Origin: Anaerofustis stercorihominis
Lineage (GTDB): Bacteria; Bacillota; Clostridia; Eubacteriales; Anaerofustaceae
Reading direction: 5' to 3'
DNA: 64,000 bases
Assembly (NCBI RefSeq): GCF_024623185.1
Contig: NZ_JANJZK010000009.1
Coordinates: forward strand, 36,470-100,469
Position 1 is the stretch's first letter. Each line of letters begins with the position of its first letter. The notes under the pieces are model-generated. The model was not told where the DNA came from. It worked only from the letters and a program-made list of their open reading frames with translations, and did no database searches. Of the stretch, positions 19,212-27,457 are shown piece by piece. Made by a program: the position numbers and the translations under genes.

Positions 19212-19901
19212 ATGAAAAATGATAAAGAAAATATAAATGAATTAGAAGAAGAAAATGAAGATATAATTTTAATAGGTTACGATGGAGATGATATTAAAGG
19301 CAGCATTGACTCTCTTTCATCAAGGTCATCTTATTATCCTTTATCTGCTAATCAAGGCAGAGTATTGAATGCTAAGGTAGATGGATTTCTAGATAATATT
19401 AATAATTTAGAAAATAAAATAGGAACTTTGCTTGATATCTTTTATCCAATAGGGAGTATCTATCAAAGTACAAAAAGTATTGATCCAAATAATGTTATAG
19501 GCGGGACATGGCAAAAGATAGAGGGTAGATTTTTGTTTGCGAGCTCTTCTACTTATTCAATCGGTAATGAAGGAGGCAGCGATAAAAATATTTTAATTGC
19601 TAACAATATACCGTTATTATCAGTTAATACTAAAATCAATGAAACTACACTAAAAGGCGCTTTTGGGAATTTTGCGACTCAAAGTTCAGGACAAGGCCCC
19701 AGTGCCAGCGGGATTTGTTCCTCATATATGGATGGTGATTACGGTGGTTATGGTACATCTAAAAAAGGATTGAAAGATGCTATAAGAATAGATGCTACTC
19801 ATAGTCATACCGCAACTGCTACTGCAGGAAATTCTTCTCCTCAAGCAATAAATAACATGCCTCCCTATAAGGTTATAAATATGTGGGAGAGGATAGGTTA
19901 A
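19212..19901 (+). CDS. Orphan phage tail-collar / baseplate-like protein
   Basis: 229 residues. An acidic N-terminus is followed by PLSANQGRVLNAKVD (about residues 57-71), a coiled-coil entry motif common in phage tail fibres, then the collar-like domain with YPIGSIYQS, GGTWQKIEGRFLFASS and a C-terminal NNMPPYKVINMWERIG, as in baseplate Gp10/tail-collar C-terminal domains. Good RBS (GGAGG), its own -10 and terminator. No other phage gene lies nearby, so it is a domesticated or relic single gene. Function unknown. Confidence 0.8.
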   Translation: MKNDKENINELEEENEDIILIGYDGDDIKGSIDSLSSRSSYYPLSANQGRVLNAKVDGFLDNINNLENKIGTLLDIFYPIGSIYQSTKSIDPNNVIGGTWQKIEGRFLFASSSTYSIGNEGGSDKNILIANNIPLLSVNTKINETTLKGAFGNFATQSSGQGPSASGICSSYMDGDYGGYGTSKKGLKDAIRIDATHSHTATATAGNSSPQAINNMPPYKVINMWERIG

Positions 19902-19928
19902 AGAGATTATTTATATAATCTCTTTTTT
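19900..19928 (+). terminator. Terminator after the tail-collar gene
   Basis: Eleven-bp stem (19900-19910 with 19915-19925), TTAT loop, then T-run. The stem includes the last base pairs of the stop codon. Confidence 0.9.
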
Positions 19929-20002
19929 ATTTAATTTACAGAATATTGCAATCATTTACACCGTCTAATATCTATAAAAATAATAAAATTTTGTTTAATG
20001 AC

Positions 20003-20031
20003 TTGAACTATACATGTTTTTTATTTATTAT
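20003..20031 (+). promoter_or_regulatory. Promoter of the cysteine desulfurase-iscU unit
   Basis: TTGAAC (20003-20008), 17-bp spacer, TATTAT (20026-20031). No IscR-type site recognised. Confidence 0.65.
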
Positions 20032-20069
20032 ATTCATACTACATTAGTAGGAAAGGAGATAAATAGGTA

Positions 20070-21224
20070 ATGAGAGTATATTTAGACAATGCCGCTACTA
20101 CGAGACCTTATGATGAAGTAAGGGAAATAGTGGATGAATATAATGATAAATTTTATGCCAATGCATCTTCTCTTCATTCTTTTGGCAGGGAAGCCAGAAA
20201 AGGGATAGAATGGGCAAGAGAGGAAATAGCAGGTTTAATAAATGCTTCTCCCAGAGAAATAATATTTACTTCAGGTGCTACCGAAAGCGATAACTGGGCG
20301 ATAAGAGGTGCCGCTTATCATAATAAAAATAAAGGTAAACATATAATAACTTCGGCTATAGAACATCATGCCGTGCTTCATACTTGTAGCCAGCTTGAAA
20401 AAGAAGGTTTTGACGTTACTTATCTTCCCGTTGACAGTGATGGAAATATAAGTATAAGAGAATTAAAGGATGCTATAAGGGACGATACGATACTTATAAG
20501 TATTATGGCTGCAAATAATGAAATAGGTACTATCGAGCCGATCAAAGAAATAGGTGAGGTTGCAAGAAAAAAGGGTATATTATTTCATACGGATGCGGTT
20601 CAGGCTGTGGGTAAAATGGATATTGATGTTGAGAAAATGAATATCGATTTGCTTTCAATGTCTGCTCATAAAATTCACGGACCGAAAGGTGTAGGCTTTT
20701 TATATATAAATAAAAAAGTGATACTTGACGTGTTTATGCAGGGAGGCGGACAGGAAAGAGCTTTAAGAGCGGGGACATATAACGCTCCTTGCATTGCGGG
20801 ATTTGGAAAAGCAGTTGAGATAACAAAGAAAACTATGAATCAAGATACTGAGTATATAAAAGAGCTTAGAGATTATTTTATTGATGATATTTTAAAGAAT
20901 GTTCCTGATACTATTTTAAATGGGAGTAGGGAGCATAGATTATGCAATAATATAAATTTTACTTTTAAAGGTATTGAAGGTGAAGCCTTTTTATATGCTT
21001 TGGATTTAGAAGGCATTGCTTGTTCGACGGGTTCTGCCTGTACTGCCGACTCGGGAAGCGAATCTCATGTAATAGATGCTCTCGGAGACAGTAATAAATT
21101 TGAAATTGGAGCAATCGTAAGATTTTCTCTATCCAAATTTAATACAAAAGAAGAAATTGATTATACTATGGAAGTTTTAAAAAGAACAGTTGAAAGACTT
21201 AGAAAGCTAAGTCCATTTTATTAA
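20070..21224 (+). CDS. Cysteine desulfurase (NifS/IscS family)
   Basis: 384 residues. Start VYLDNAATTRPYDEV, PLP-lysine in SMSAHKIHGPKG (about residue 200), HTDAVQAVGK, and catalytic Cys loop in STGSACTADSGSE (about 325-337). It moves sulfur from cysteine to a protein persulfide for Fe-S cluster and thio-cofactor assembly. The IscU scaffold follows 13 bp downstream, so Fe-S assembly is the main inferred job. RBS AAGGAG. Confidence 0.96.
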   Translation: MRVYLDNAATTRPYDEVREIVDEYNDKFYANASSLHSFGREARKGIEWAREEIAGLINASPREIIFTSGATESDNWAIRGAAYHNKNKGKHIITSAIEHHAVLHTCSQLEKEGFDVTYLPVDSDGNISIRELKDAIRDDTILISIMAANNEIGTIEPIKEIGEVARKKGILFHTDAVQAVGKMDIDVEKMNIDLLSMSAHKIHGPKGVGFLYINKKVILDVFMQGGGQERALRAGTYNAPCIAGFGKAVEITKKTMNQDTEYIKELRDYFIDDILKNVPDTILNGSREHRLCNNINFTFKGIEGEAFLYALDLEGIACSTGSACTADSGSESHVIDALGDSNKFEIGAIVRFSLSKFNTKEEIDYTMEVLKRTVERLRKLSPFY

Positions 21225-21237
21225 GGAGGAATTAATT

Positions 21238-21615
21238 ATGTATAATGATATTGTATTAGACCATTTTCAAAATCCAAGAAATGTTGGTGTTATAGAAGAT
21301 GCTACTGTTGTAGCAAAAGAAGCCAGTCCGTCTTGCGGGGATACAACGGAGTTTTTCCTAAAGATAGACGATAATGATGTTATTACGGATATTAAGTTTC
21401 GAACTTTCGGATGTGCAGCGGCAATAGCGAGTGCAAGTATGTCAACAGAGCTTATAAAAGGCAAGACTGTAGAGGAAGCAAGAAAAATCACAAATAAAAT
21501 GGTTGTGGATTCTCTCGGTGGTCTTCCCGCTCCCAAAGTACATTGTTCGGTTCTTGCCGAAGGGGTCATAAATAAAGCTTTGGATGAATATGTTCAGATG
21601 AAGAATAACGACTAA
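21238..21615 (+). CDS. iscU: Fe-S cluster scaffold protein IscU/NifU-like
   Basis: 125 residues. The three cluster cysteines are at 33 (SPSCGD), 59 (FGCAAA) and 103 (HCSVLA), with Asp35 beside the first. It receives sulfur from the upstream desulfurase and builds the Fe-S cluster. RBS AAGGAGG. No Zn-SUF (SufU) insertion is evident, so the IscU/NifU-N assignment is preferred. Confidence 0.94.
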   Translation: MYNDIVLDHFQNPRNVGVIEDATVVAKEASPSCGDTTEFFLKIDDNDVITDIKFRTFGCAAAIASASMSTELIKGKTVEEARKITNKMVVDSLGGLPAPKVHCSVLAEGVINKALDEYVQMKNND

Positions 21616-21621
21616 ACTCTA

Positions 21622-21650
21622 TTGTAAATGATTATTCTTTATGCTATAAT
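21622..21650 (+). promoter_or_regulatory. Strong promoter of the SCIFF precursor gene
   Basis: TTGTAA (21622-21627), 17-bp spacer, extended -10 TGC-TATAAT (21642-21650). Confidence 0.8.
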
Positions 21651-21682
21651 TTAGGGAAGAAATTATTTTTCGGAGGATGAAA

Positions 21683-21817
21683 ATGAAACATATTAAAAAA
21701 GTGAACGAAGTAAGAGAAGATAGAAAAAATAAAGGTTGCGGCGAATGTGCTACATCTTGTCAATCAGCATGCAAAACTTCTTGTACTGTTGGTAACCAAC
21801 CTTGCGAAAATAAATAA
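21683..21817 (+). CDS. SCIFF ranthipeptide precursor (six cysteines in forty-five)
   Basis: 44 residues starting MKHIKKVNEV, with six cysteines at 19, 22, 26, 30, 34 and 41; core CGECATSCQSACKTSC. This is the SCIFF family, a peptide nearly universal in Clostridia that the adjacent radical-SAM enzyme crosslinks by Cys thioethers. Biological role of the mature peptide is not settled; a link to redox or quorum-like signalling has been proposed. RBS CGGAGG; own promoter and a hairpin before the maturase. Too short for many gene callers. Confidence 0.95.
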   Translation: MKHIKKVNEVREDRKNKGCGECATSCQSACKTSCTVGNQPCENK

Positions 21818-21834
21818 TAAAAAATAATAGAATA

Positions 21835-21866
21835 AAAAAAGCAACCTTTTGGTTGCCTTTTTTTAA
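21835..21866 (+). terminator. Terminator/attenuator between SCIFF precursor and maturase
   Basis: A-rich arm, stem GCAACC / GGTTGC (21841-21846 with 21851-21856), loop TTTT, C then T7. It would let the precursor be made in excess over the enzyme by partial read-through. Confidence 0.85.
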
Positions 21867-21880
21867 GTTAAGAGGAAGTT

Positions 21881-23245
21881 ATGGGAATATATAAATATAA
21901 ATTTAAAGATAAATACATAGTACTGGATATAAATTCTTCGCTTGTTTATGACGTAGATGAAATGACTTATGATGTTCTTGACTATTATAAAAAAGAAAAT
22001 GAATATAATATAGTAAGTATTCTTAAAAGTAAATATGACGAAGAAGAAATTAAAGAAGTTATAGCTGAAATAAAAGAACTTGAAGCAGAAAAAAGACTTT
22101 ATACTCCTGAGAAAAAGGTAAACAGAAAGCTTTATGAGAAGGGTATAGTTAAAGCGATGTGTCTTCATGTTTCACATGACTGTAACCTAGCCTGTCGCTA
22201 CTGTTTTGCATCGGGCGGGAACTTCAATATGAAAAAAGAAGTTATGAATATTGAAACAGCGAAAAAGGCTATAGACTTTATTATAAGTAATTCAGGAAAT
22301 AAAGTTCATCTTGAAGTAGATTTCTTTGGAGGAGAGCCTCTGCTTAATTTCGATGTGGTAAAGCAGACTGTTGAATATGCTAAAGAAGAAGCTAAAAAAC
22401 ATGGTAAGATATTTAGATTTACTTTAACGACGAATTGTGTTCTTTTAAATGATGATATAATCGATTACCTTAATAAGGAAATGTATAATGTAGTATTATC
22501 CTTGGACGGAAGAAAGGAAATAAACGATTATACGAGACCTATTGCAAACGGTAAGGGAAGTTATGATTTGATAATAGAAAATATTAAAAAAGTGGCTGAA
22601 TCCAGAGATAAACTCGGACTTGATTATTACATAAGAGGTACGTATACCAAACATAACTTGGACTTTTATAAAGATGTTAAACATTTTTCTGATATAGGTT
22701 TAAAACAGTTATCCGTTGAAAGTGTCGTTGCAGATGAGAGTGAAGAATATGCAATAACGAAAGAAGATTTGCCTGAAATAATGGATAGTTATGATAAACT
22801 TACTGACATTTATTTGGACAGGCTGGGAACGGATAAAGAATTTAGGTTCTTCCACTTTAATGTAGATTTAGACGGCGGTAAATGCGAATATAAGAGAGTA
22901 TCCGGCTGCGGTGCGGGATGTGAATATATTGCGGTAACTCCATTCGGAGATATTTATCCATGTCATCAATTTGTTGGAAATAAAGATTTTGTAATGGGTA
23001 ATTTAAATGATGGAATAACCAATGATGAACTTAGAAATAAATTCTACAGTTCAAACAGTGTTTTGGATAAAAAAGAATGTGAGGACTGCTTCTGTAAGTA
23101 TTTCTGCGGAGGCGGATGTCATGCAAACAGCTATAATTTTAACAAGGATATCAATGGTATTTACGAAACAGGATGTGATATCCTAAGAAAAAGAATGGAA
23201 TGTGCTATATATATTAAATGCAAAGAAAAAGAACTTGTTGACTAG
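21881..23245 (+). CDS. SCIFF-peptide radical-SAM maturase (thioether-forming)
   Basis: 454 residues. An N-terminal peptide-recognition-like region (1-85) precedes the radical-SAM motif CNLACRYC (Cys101, 105, 108). The C-terminal SPASM region holds GCGAGCEY, DIYPCHQF, CEDCFCKYFCGGGCHAN and a final GCD, giving two auxiliary 4Fe-4S clusters. It installs Cys-to-alpha-carbon thioethers in the 44-residue precursor encoded upstream. RBS AGAGGAAG overlaps the end of the attenuator. Confidence 0.95.
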   Translation: MGIYKYKFKDKYIVLDINSSLVYDVDEMTYDVLDYYKKENEYNIVSILKSKYDEEEIKEVIAEIKELEAEKRLYTPEKKVNRKLYEKGIVKAMCLHVSHDCNLACRYCFASGGNFNMKKEVMNIETAKKAIDFIISNSGNKVHLEVDFFGGEPLLNFDVVKQTVEYAKEEAKKHGKIFRFTLTTNCVLLNDDIIDYLNKEMYNVVLSLDGRKEINDYTRPIANGKGSYDLIIENIKKVAESRDKLGLDYYIRGTYTKHNLDFYKDVKHFSDIGLKQLSVESVVADESEEYAITKEDLPEIMDSYDKLTDIYLDRLGTDKEFRFFHFNVDLDGGKCEYKRVSGCGAGCEYIAVTPFGDIYPCHQFVGNKDFVMGNLNDGITNDELRNKFYSSNSVLDKKECEDCFCKYFCGGGCHANSYNFNKDINGIYETGCDILRKRMECAIYIKCKEKELVD

Positions 23246-23266
23246 AAAATAAAAACGCTGTAAAAT
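23238..23266 (+). promoter_or_regulatory. Promoter of secD-secF
   Basis: TTGACT (23238-23243, overlapping the maturase stop region), 17-bp spacer, TAAAAT (23261-23266). Confidence 0.65.
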
Positions 23267-23306
23267 TAAAATATTATAATTAACAAAATTTAGGAGTAGA
23301 GGATAT

Positions 23307-24593
23307 ATGAAAAAGAAAAATGGGCTGAAGATGTTATTTATCTTAGTCGCCGTAGCTTTTTGTTACTATGTTTTCATGTTCGGTCTTCCTGTAAGTAAGG
23401 TCATAGGTATTTATGATATTGATCCTATAAAAGATACCATTAATTACGGACTTGATTTGACCGGCGGGGTTAATGTGGTACTACAGGCTAAAGAAAGCGA
23501 CGGAAATAAAATAAATGACGATACTTTAGATAAAGCAGTCGAAACTATAAGAACTCGTATCGACTCTCTTGGTGTAAAAGAACCGACGATATCAAAACAA
23601 GGTAATGATAAAATCAGAGTATCTATACCGGATGTTGAAGATCAGGAAGAAGCCTTATCTATGATCGGTAAGACCGCGAAGTTGCAATTCGTGGGACCCG
23701 ACGGGAAAGTAATCCTTGACGGTTCGAGTGTAAAGAGTGCAAAGTATGAAATTCAAAAGACTAATAACTACGTTGAAGAACCTGTAGTATCTCTTACATT
23801 TGATGATAAAGGGGCAAAAGCATTTGCCGACGCAACAAGTAACAATATAGGCAAAGTTATTTCTATTGAACTTGACGGAGAGAAGATTTCCACACCTACG
23901 GTTCAAAGTGCGATAACGGACGGCAAATGTGTAATTACGGGAATGAAAGACGGAGAAGAAGCTACAAAGCTTGCGACTTTAATTAAAGCGGGTTCACTTC
24001 CTGTAGAACTTGAAGCGATTGAAATAAGGACTATCGGACCAACTCTCGGTGCGGATTCTTTAAATAAGAGTTTGAAAGCCGGTGTTATAGGTGTAGGTTT
24101 GGTATTCTTATTCATGATAGTATTTTATCTTCTTCCGGGAGTTGTTGCCGATATTTCGCTTGCTATTTATATAGTGATTTATTTATTCTTAATGTCCGGT
24201 CTTGGGGTTACACTGACCCTTCCCGGTATTGCAGGTATCATTCTGTCCATAGGTATGGCTGTTGACAGTAATGTAATCATATTTGAAAGAATGAAAGAAG
24301 AGCTTAGAAGCGGTAAGACAATAATGGGTTCAATAGAGGCAGGCTTCTCCAGAGCCTTGACATCTATTATCGATGCTAATATTACGACCATTATTGCAGG
24401 TCTGGTATTATTCTTCCTTGGTGCGGGGACTATAAAAGGATTTGCGCTTACTCTTATGGTAGGGGTCGTTGTAAGTATGTTCACCGCAGTATTTGTTACA
24501 AAGAAATTAATGATTTTAGTTACTTCTTCGGATAAATTCAGTGACTTAAAATTATTTGGTATAAAGAACGTGGGAGGTAATGACAATGAATAA
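23307..24593 (+). CDS. secD: Protein translocase subunit SecD
   Basis: 428 residues. N-terminal membrane anchor, then DLTGGVNVVLQAK (P1 start), a periplasm-side domain, and five to six C-terminal membrane spans with GMAVDSNVIIFERMKEE. SecD and SecF use proton motive force to help Sec export after SecA. It overlaps secF. The SCIFF-maturase-secD-secF order is seen in other Clostridia. Confidence 0.96.
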   Translation: MKKKNGLKMLFILVAVAFCYYVFMFGLPVSKVIGIYDIDPIKDTINYGLDLTGGVNVVLQAKESDGNKINDDTLDKAVETIRTRIDSLGVKEPTISKQGNDKIRVSIPDVEDQEEALSMIGKTAKLQFVGPDGKVILDGSSVKSAKYEIQKTNNYVEEPVVSLTFDDKGAKAFADATSNNIGKVISIELDGEKISTPTVQSAITDGKCVITGMKDGEEATKLATLIKAGSLPVELEAIEIRTIGPTLGADSLNKSLKAGVIGVGLVFLFMIVFYLLPGVVADISLAIYIVIYLFLMSGLGVTLTLPGIAGIILSIGMAVDSNVIIFERMKEELRSGKTIMGSIEAGFSRALTSIIDANITTIIAGLVLFFLGAGTIKGFALTLMVGVVVSMFTAVFVTKKLMILVTSSDKFSDLKLFGIKNVGGNDNE

Positions 24594-25668
24594 TAAGATT
24601 AAAATTGATTTTGCCAAACACGCAAAAAAATACCTTGTCATAGCATTGGTGCTTATTGTTGTATCTCTCGGTTCTGTATTGTTCAGAGGTTTAGATTTCG
24701 GTATAGACTTTAAAGGCGGGACTATCATAACAATGGAGCTTCATCAGAAATTTGATGTTGATGATGTAAAAGCTATTTCCGGTAAGTATGACAGCAAAGC
24801 CGAAGTAACGACTTCAGGGGATAACGGAACTCAGGCTGTTATCAGTACAAGCAAAGATTTTACAGACAGTGAAAGAAAATCTTTATTCAATGATTTTAAA
24901 ACCAAATATGATTTACAAGAAAAAGATTTGCTTTCAATAGATAATGTGTCCGGAACCGTCGGAGATGAACTTAGATCCATGGCAGTGAAGGCATGTATTA
25001 TAGCGGTAATATGTATGCTCATTTATATAACATTCAGATTTGAATTTATGCAGGGACTGTGTGCCATATTCTCTCTAATATTTGATATGTGTATGGTTCT
25101 CGGAGTATTTTCAATATTCCAAATACAAGTAAATTCATCATTTATTGCAGCTATGCTTACTATACTCGGTTATTCAATAAACGATACTATAATTACCTTT
25201 GACAGGGTAAGGGAAAACAGTCCAAAGGTTAAAAGAGGCGATTATTATAATCTCGTAAATGTAAGTATCAACCAGACAATGACTCGTTCTATCAATACGA
25301 CACTCACCACTCTTTTAGCTGTAACTCCGTTATTGATATTCGGTACTACATCTATCAAAGAATTTGTATTCCCAATGATGATTGGTTTTGTATCGGGTGT
25401 ATTTTCTTCCATATGTGTAGCCGTTCCCGTTTGGTATATGATTAAAGAGAAACAAAAACTCAAAAATCCTGATAGGGTTCGTATGCCGGAACGCAAAAAG
25501 CCTAAAGCCATTGATGAAGATTTAATGGTTAATGTAGTCGATGACGTTAAAGAAGTAGAGGCTATAGTAAAAAGCGAAGAAGAGATATTGAGAGAACAGG
25601 AAGAGAAAAAAGCTAGGCGAAAAGCCAGAAAAGAAAAGAAGAAAAACAGAAAAAAAGGTCAGAGATAA
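24586..25668 (+). CDS. secF: Protein translocase subunit SecF
   Basis: 360 residues from ATG 24586; ATG 24580 is only 2 nt from the GGGAGG, the chosen one is 8 nt away. DFGIDFKGGTIITME and GYSINDTIITFDRVRE are SecF motifs, with six membrane spans. The C-terminus ends in a long Lys/Arg/Glu-rich tail (about residues 325-360) that should lie in the cytosol. The start overlaps the secD stop. Confidence 0.95.
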   Translation: MNNKIKIDFAKHAKKYLVIALVLIVVSLGSVLFRGLDFGIDFKGGTIITMELHQKFDVDDVKAISGKYDSKAEVTTSGDNGTQAVISTSKDFTDSERKSLFNDFKTKYDLQEKDLLSIDNVSGTVGDELRSMAVKACIIAVICMLIYITFRFEFMQGLCAIFSLIFDMCMVLGVFSIFQIQVNSSFIAAMLTILGYSINDTIITFDRVRENSPKVKRGDYYNLVNVSINQTMTRSINTTLTTLLAVTPLLIFGTTSIKEFVFPMMIGFVSGVFSSICVAVPVWYMIKEKQKLKNPDRVRMPERKKPKAIDEDLMVNVVDDVKEVEAIVKSEEEILREQEEKKARRKARKEKKKNRKKGQR

Positions 25669-25697
25669 AAAGAGGATTTATATATCCTCTTTTTTTA
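25667..25697 (+). terminator. Terminator after secF
   Basis: Stem AGAGGAT / ATCCTCT (25671-25677 with 25684-25690), extended by A/T pairs, then T-run. Confidence 0.9.
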
Positions 25698-25730
25698 TTA
25701 AGTAAATTTATTTTTCTATTTTATTAAGAA

Positions 25731-25759
25731 TAGACAAATATTAATATTTTTGATATAAT
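25731..25759 (+). promoter_or_regulatory. Promoter of the antiporter leader
   Basis: TAGACA (25731-25736), 17-bp spacer, TATAAT (25754-25759). It places a start near 25766, upstream of an intrinsic-terminator hairpin. Confidence 0.65.
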
Positions 25760-25779
25760 ATAATTAATAAATTAGTTAA

Positions 25780-25819
25780 GCCTAACAAAGATGTTTAATA
25801 ACTTTTGTTGGGCTTTTTT
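25780..25819 (+). terminator. Leader terminator before the antiporter gene (candidate attenuator)
   Basis: Stem GCCTAACAAAG (25780-25790) with CTTTTGTTGGGC (25802-25813), followed by six T. It stands between a promoter and the start codon, with no gene preceding it after the secF terminator, so it is placed to control read-through into the antiporter. Confidence 0.75.
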
Positions 25820-25837
25820 ATAAAAAGGAGGTTTGGG

Positions 25838-27436
25838 ATGACATTTTATTTATTGATTTCTGCCCTTGTGATAATACTTTGTCTTTTTTGTAATAAGCTT
25901 TCCAATAAAATAGGACTTCCCGCACTTCTTATTTTCATTGGTATAGGTATATTATTTGGTAGTGACGGGATTTTCAAAATTTATTTTGATGATTATAAAT
26001 TAGCGGAGATGATTTGCAGCATAGCCCTCATTTTTATAATGTTCTTCGGTGGTTTTTGTACAAACTGGAATATAGCTAAACCTGTTATAAACAAAGCTGT
26101 GAGTTTATCGACGTTAGGTGTAATATTGACAGCTTTTTGGGTGGCATTATTTTCTACATATATTCTTAAATTTGACTTTTTAACCGGACTGTTAATAGGC
26201 TCTTTGCTTGGTTCGACCGATGCTGCCAGTGTTTTTTCCATACTGAGGCTTCACAAGCTCAATTTAAAAAACGGTCTTGCTTCCATCCTGGAAATTGAAA
26301 GCGGGAGTAATGATCCATTTGCATTTATTATGACAATGCTTACCTTAACATTGATGGGTGTGGGAAGTCATGGCTCGATAGTTACATTTATATTCAAAGA
26401 AATTATTTTCGGACTTATTATCGGTGTATTGATAGGTTTAATCGGAATATATATTTTAAATAAAGTAAACTTAAAGGGAGACGGACTTGATACTATATTT
26501 GTATTTGCTCTTGCACTTACTGCATATGCTCTTCCTGTTACTATAGGAGGAAATGGATATTTAAGTGTATATATTGCAGGACTTATTTTGGGTAACAGTA
26601 ATATAAAAAATAAGATATCTCTTGTTCATTTCTTTAACGGTATCACCGGACTTGCTCAAATGATAATATTCTTTATTTTAGGATTATTATCCTTTCCTAG
26701 TCAGATCCCTGATATATTTTTAACTGCACTTTCTATAATGTTATTCTTAACTTTTATCGCCAGACCAATAGTAGTATTTATTATATTAAAACCGTTTAAA
26801 GTGAATTTAAAACAAATATTATTTATTTCTTTTTCCGGACTTAGAGGTGCAGCCTCAATAGTTTTTGCAATTATTGTGATAGCTTCGGGAGCCCAATTAA
26901 GTATAGATATTTATCATATAGTATTTTTGGTAGCAATATTTTCAATTTTATTTCAAGGTACACTTCTTCCTTACGTTGCCAAAAAGCTGGATGTTGTTGA
27001 CAACGAAGAGGATGTATTTAAGACTTTTACGGATTATAACGAAGTTACCGATATGGAACTGGTGCAAATAAAGGTTACTAAGGATACGGATTTCTTAAAT
27101 AAAAAATTATGTGATTTAAGCCTTCCAAAGAAAATGCTTATAGTAATGATAAAAAGAGGAGAGGATTCCATTGTCCCAAATGGCAATACTATGCTTAGAG
27201 AAGGGGATATTATAATTTTTAATGCAAAACTTTATAATGATGATAATATTAAATTAAAAGAAGTTAAAGCTGAAGATAGACCTGAGTGGATAAATAAAAG
27301 TATAAGTGAAATAACTTTTAAAAATAAAAGAAGACTTATTGTAATGATTAAAAGAGGGAAAAAGACCGTTATTCCGAGGGGAAATACTAAAATCAAAAAT
27401 GACGATATATTGGTATTAAGCGGTTTTGATGAATAA
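25838..27436 (+). CDS. Cation:proton antiporter with two RCK_C domains (CvrA/NhaP2-like)
   Basis: 532 residues from ATG 25838 (AAGGAGG six nt upstream). About 12 to 13 membrane spans with the CPA1-type segments GSTDAASVFSILR and ESGSNDPFAFIM fill residues 1-385. The C-terminus carries two TrkA-C/RCK_C repeats, visible as two MIKRG stretches (KMLIVMIKRGEDSIVPNGN and RLIVMIKRGKKTVIPRGN). It probably exchanges K+ or Na+ for H+. RCK_C domains in related proteins bind c-di-AMP; that is an inference here. Confidence 0.9.
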   Translation: MTFYLLISALVIILCLFCNKLSNKIGLPALLIFIGIGILFGSDGIFKIYFDDYKLAEMICSIALIFIMFFGGFCTNWNIAKPVINKAVSLSTLGVILTAFWVALFSTYILKFDFLTGLLIGSLLGSTDAASVFSILRLHKLNLKNGLASILEIESGSNDPFAFIMTMLTLTLMGVGSHGSIVTFIFKEIIFGLIIGVLIGLIGIYILNKVNLKGDGLDTIFVFALALTAYALPVTIGGNGYLSVYIAGLILGNSNIKNKISLVHFFNGITGLAQMIIFFILGLLSFPSQIPDIFLTALSIMLFLTFIARPIVVFIILKPFKVNLKQILFISFSGLRGAASIVFAIIVIASGAQLSIDIYHIVFLVAIFSILFQGTLLPYVAKKLDVVDNEEDVFKTFTDYNEVTDMELVQIKVTKDTDFLNKKLCDLSLPKKMLIVMIKRGEDSIVPNGNTMLREGDIIIFNAKLYNDDNIKLKEVKAEDRPEWINKSISEITFKNKRRLIVMIKRGKKTVIPRGNTKIKNDDILVLSGFDE

Positions 27437-27457
27437 AAGCTCCGAAATGGAGCTTTT
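27435..27457. terminator. Bidirectional terminator between antiporter and dinB
   Basis: Stem AAAAGCTCC / GGAGCTTTT (27435-27443 with 27449-27457), loop GAAAT. It serves the two convergent genes and overlaps both stop regions. Confidence 0.9.

Noticed and set aside
19212..19901. Edge of a prophage
   Set aside because: Both flanks are housekeeping genes; no integrase, terminase, portal, capsid, holin or attachment-site repeat was seen.
21863..22168. Minus-strand open frame over the maturase 5' end
   Set aside because: It is a Phe/Tyr-rich mirror of AT-rich Lys/Glu codons on the plus strand; the plus frame has the SCIFF-maturase motifs.
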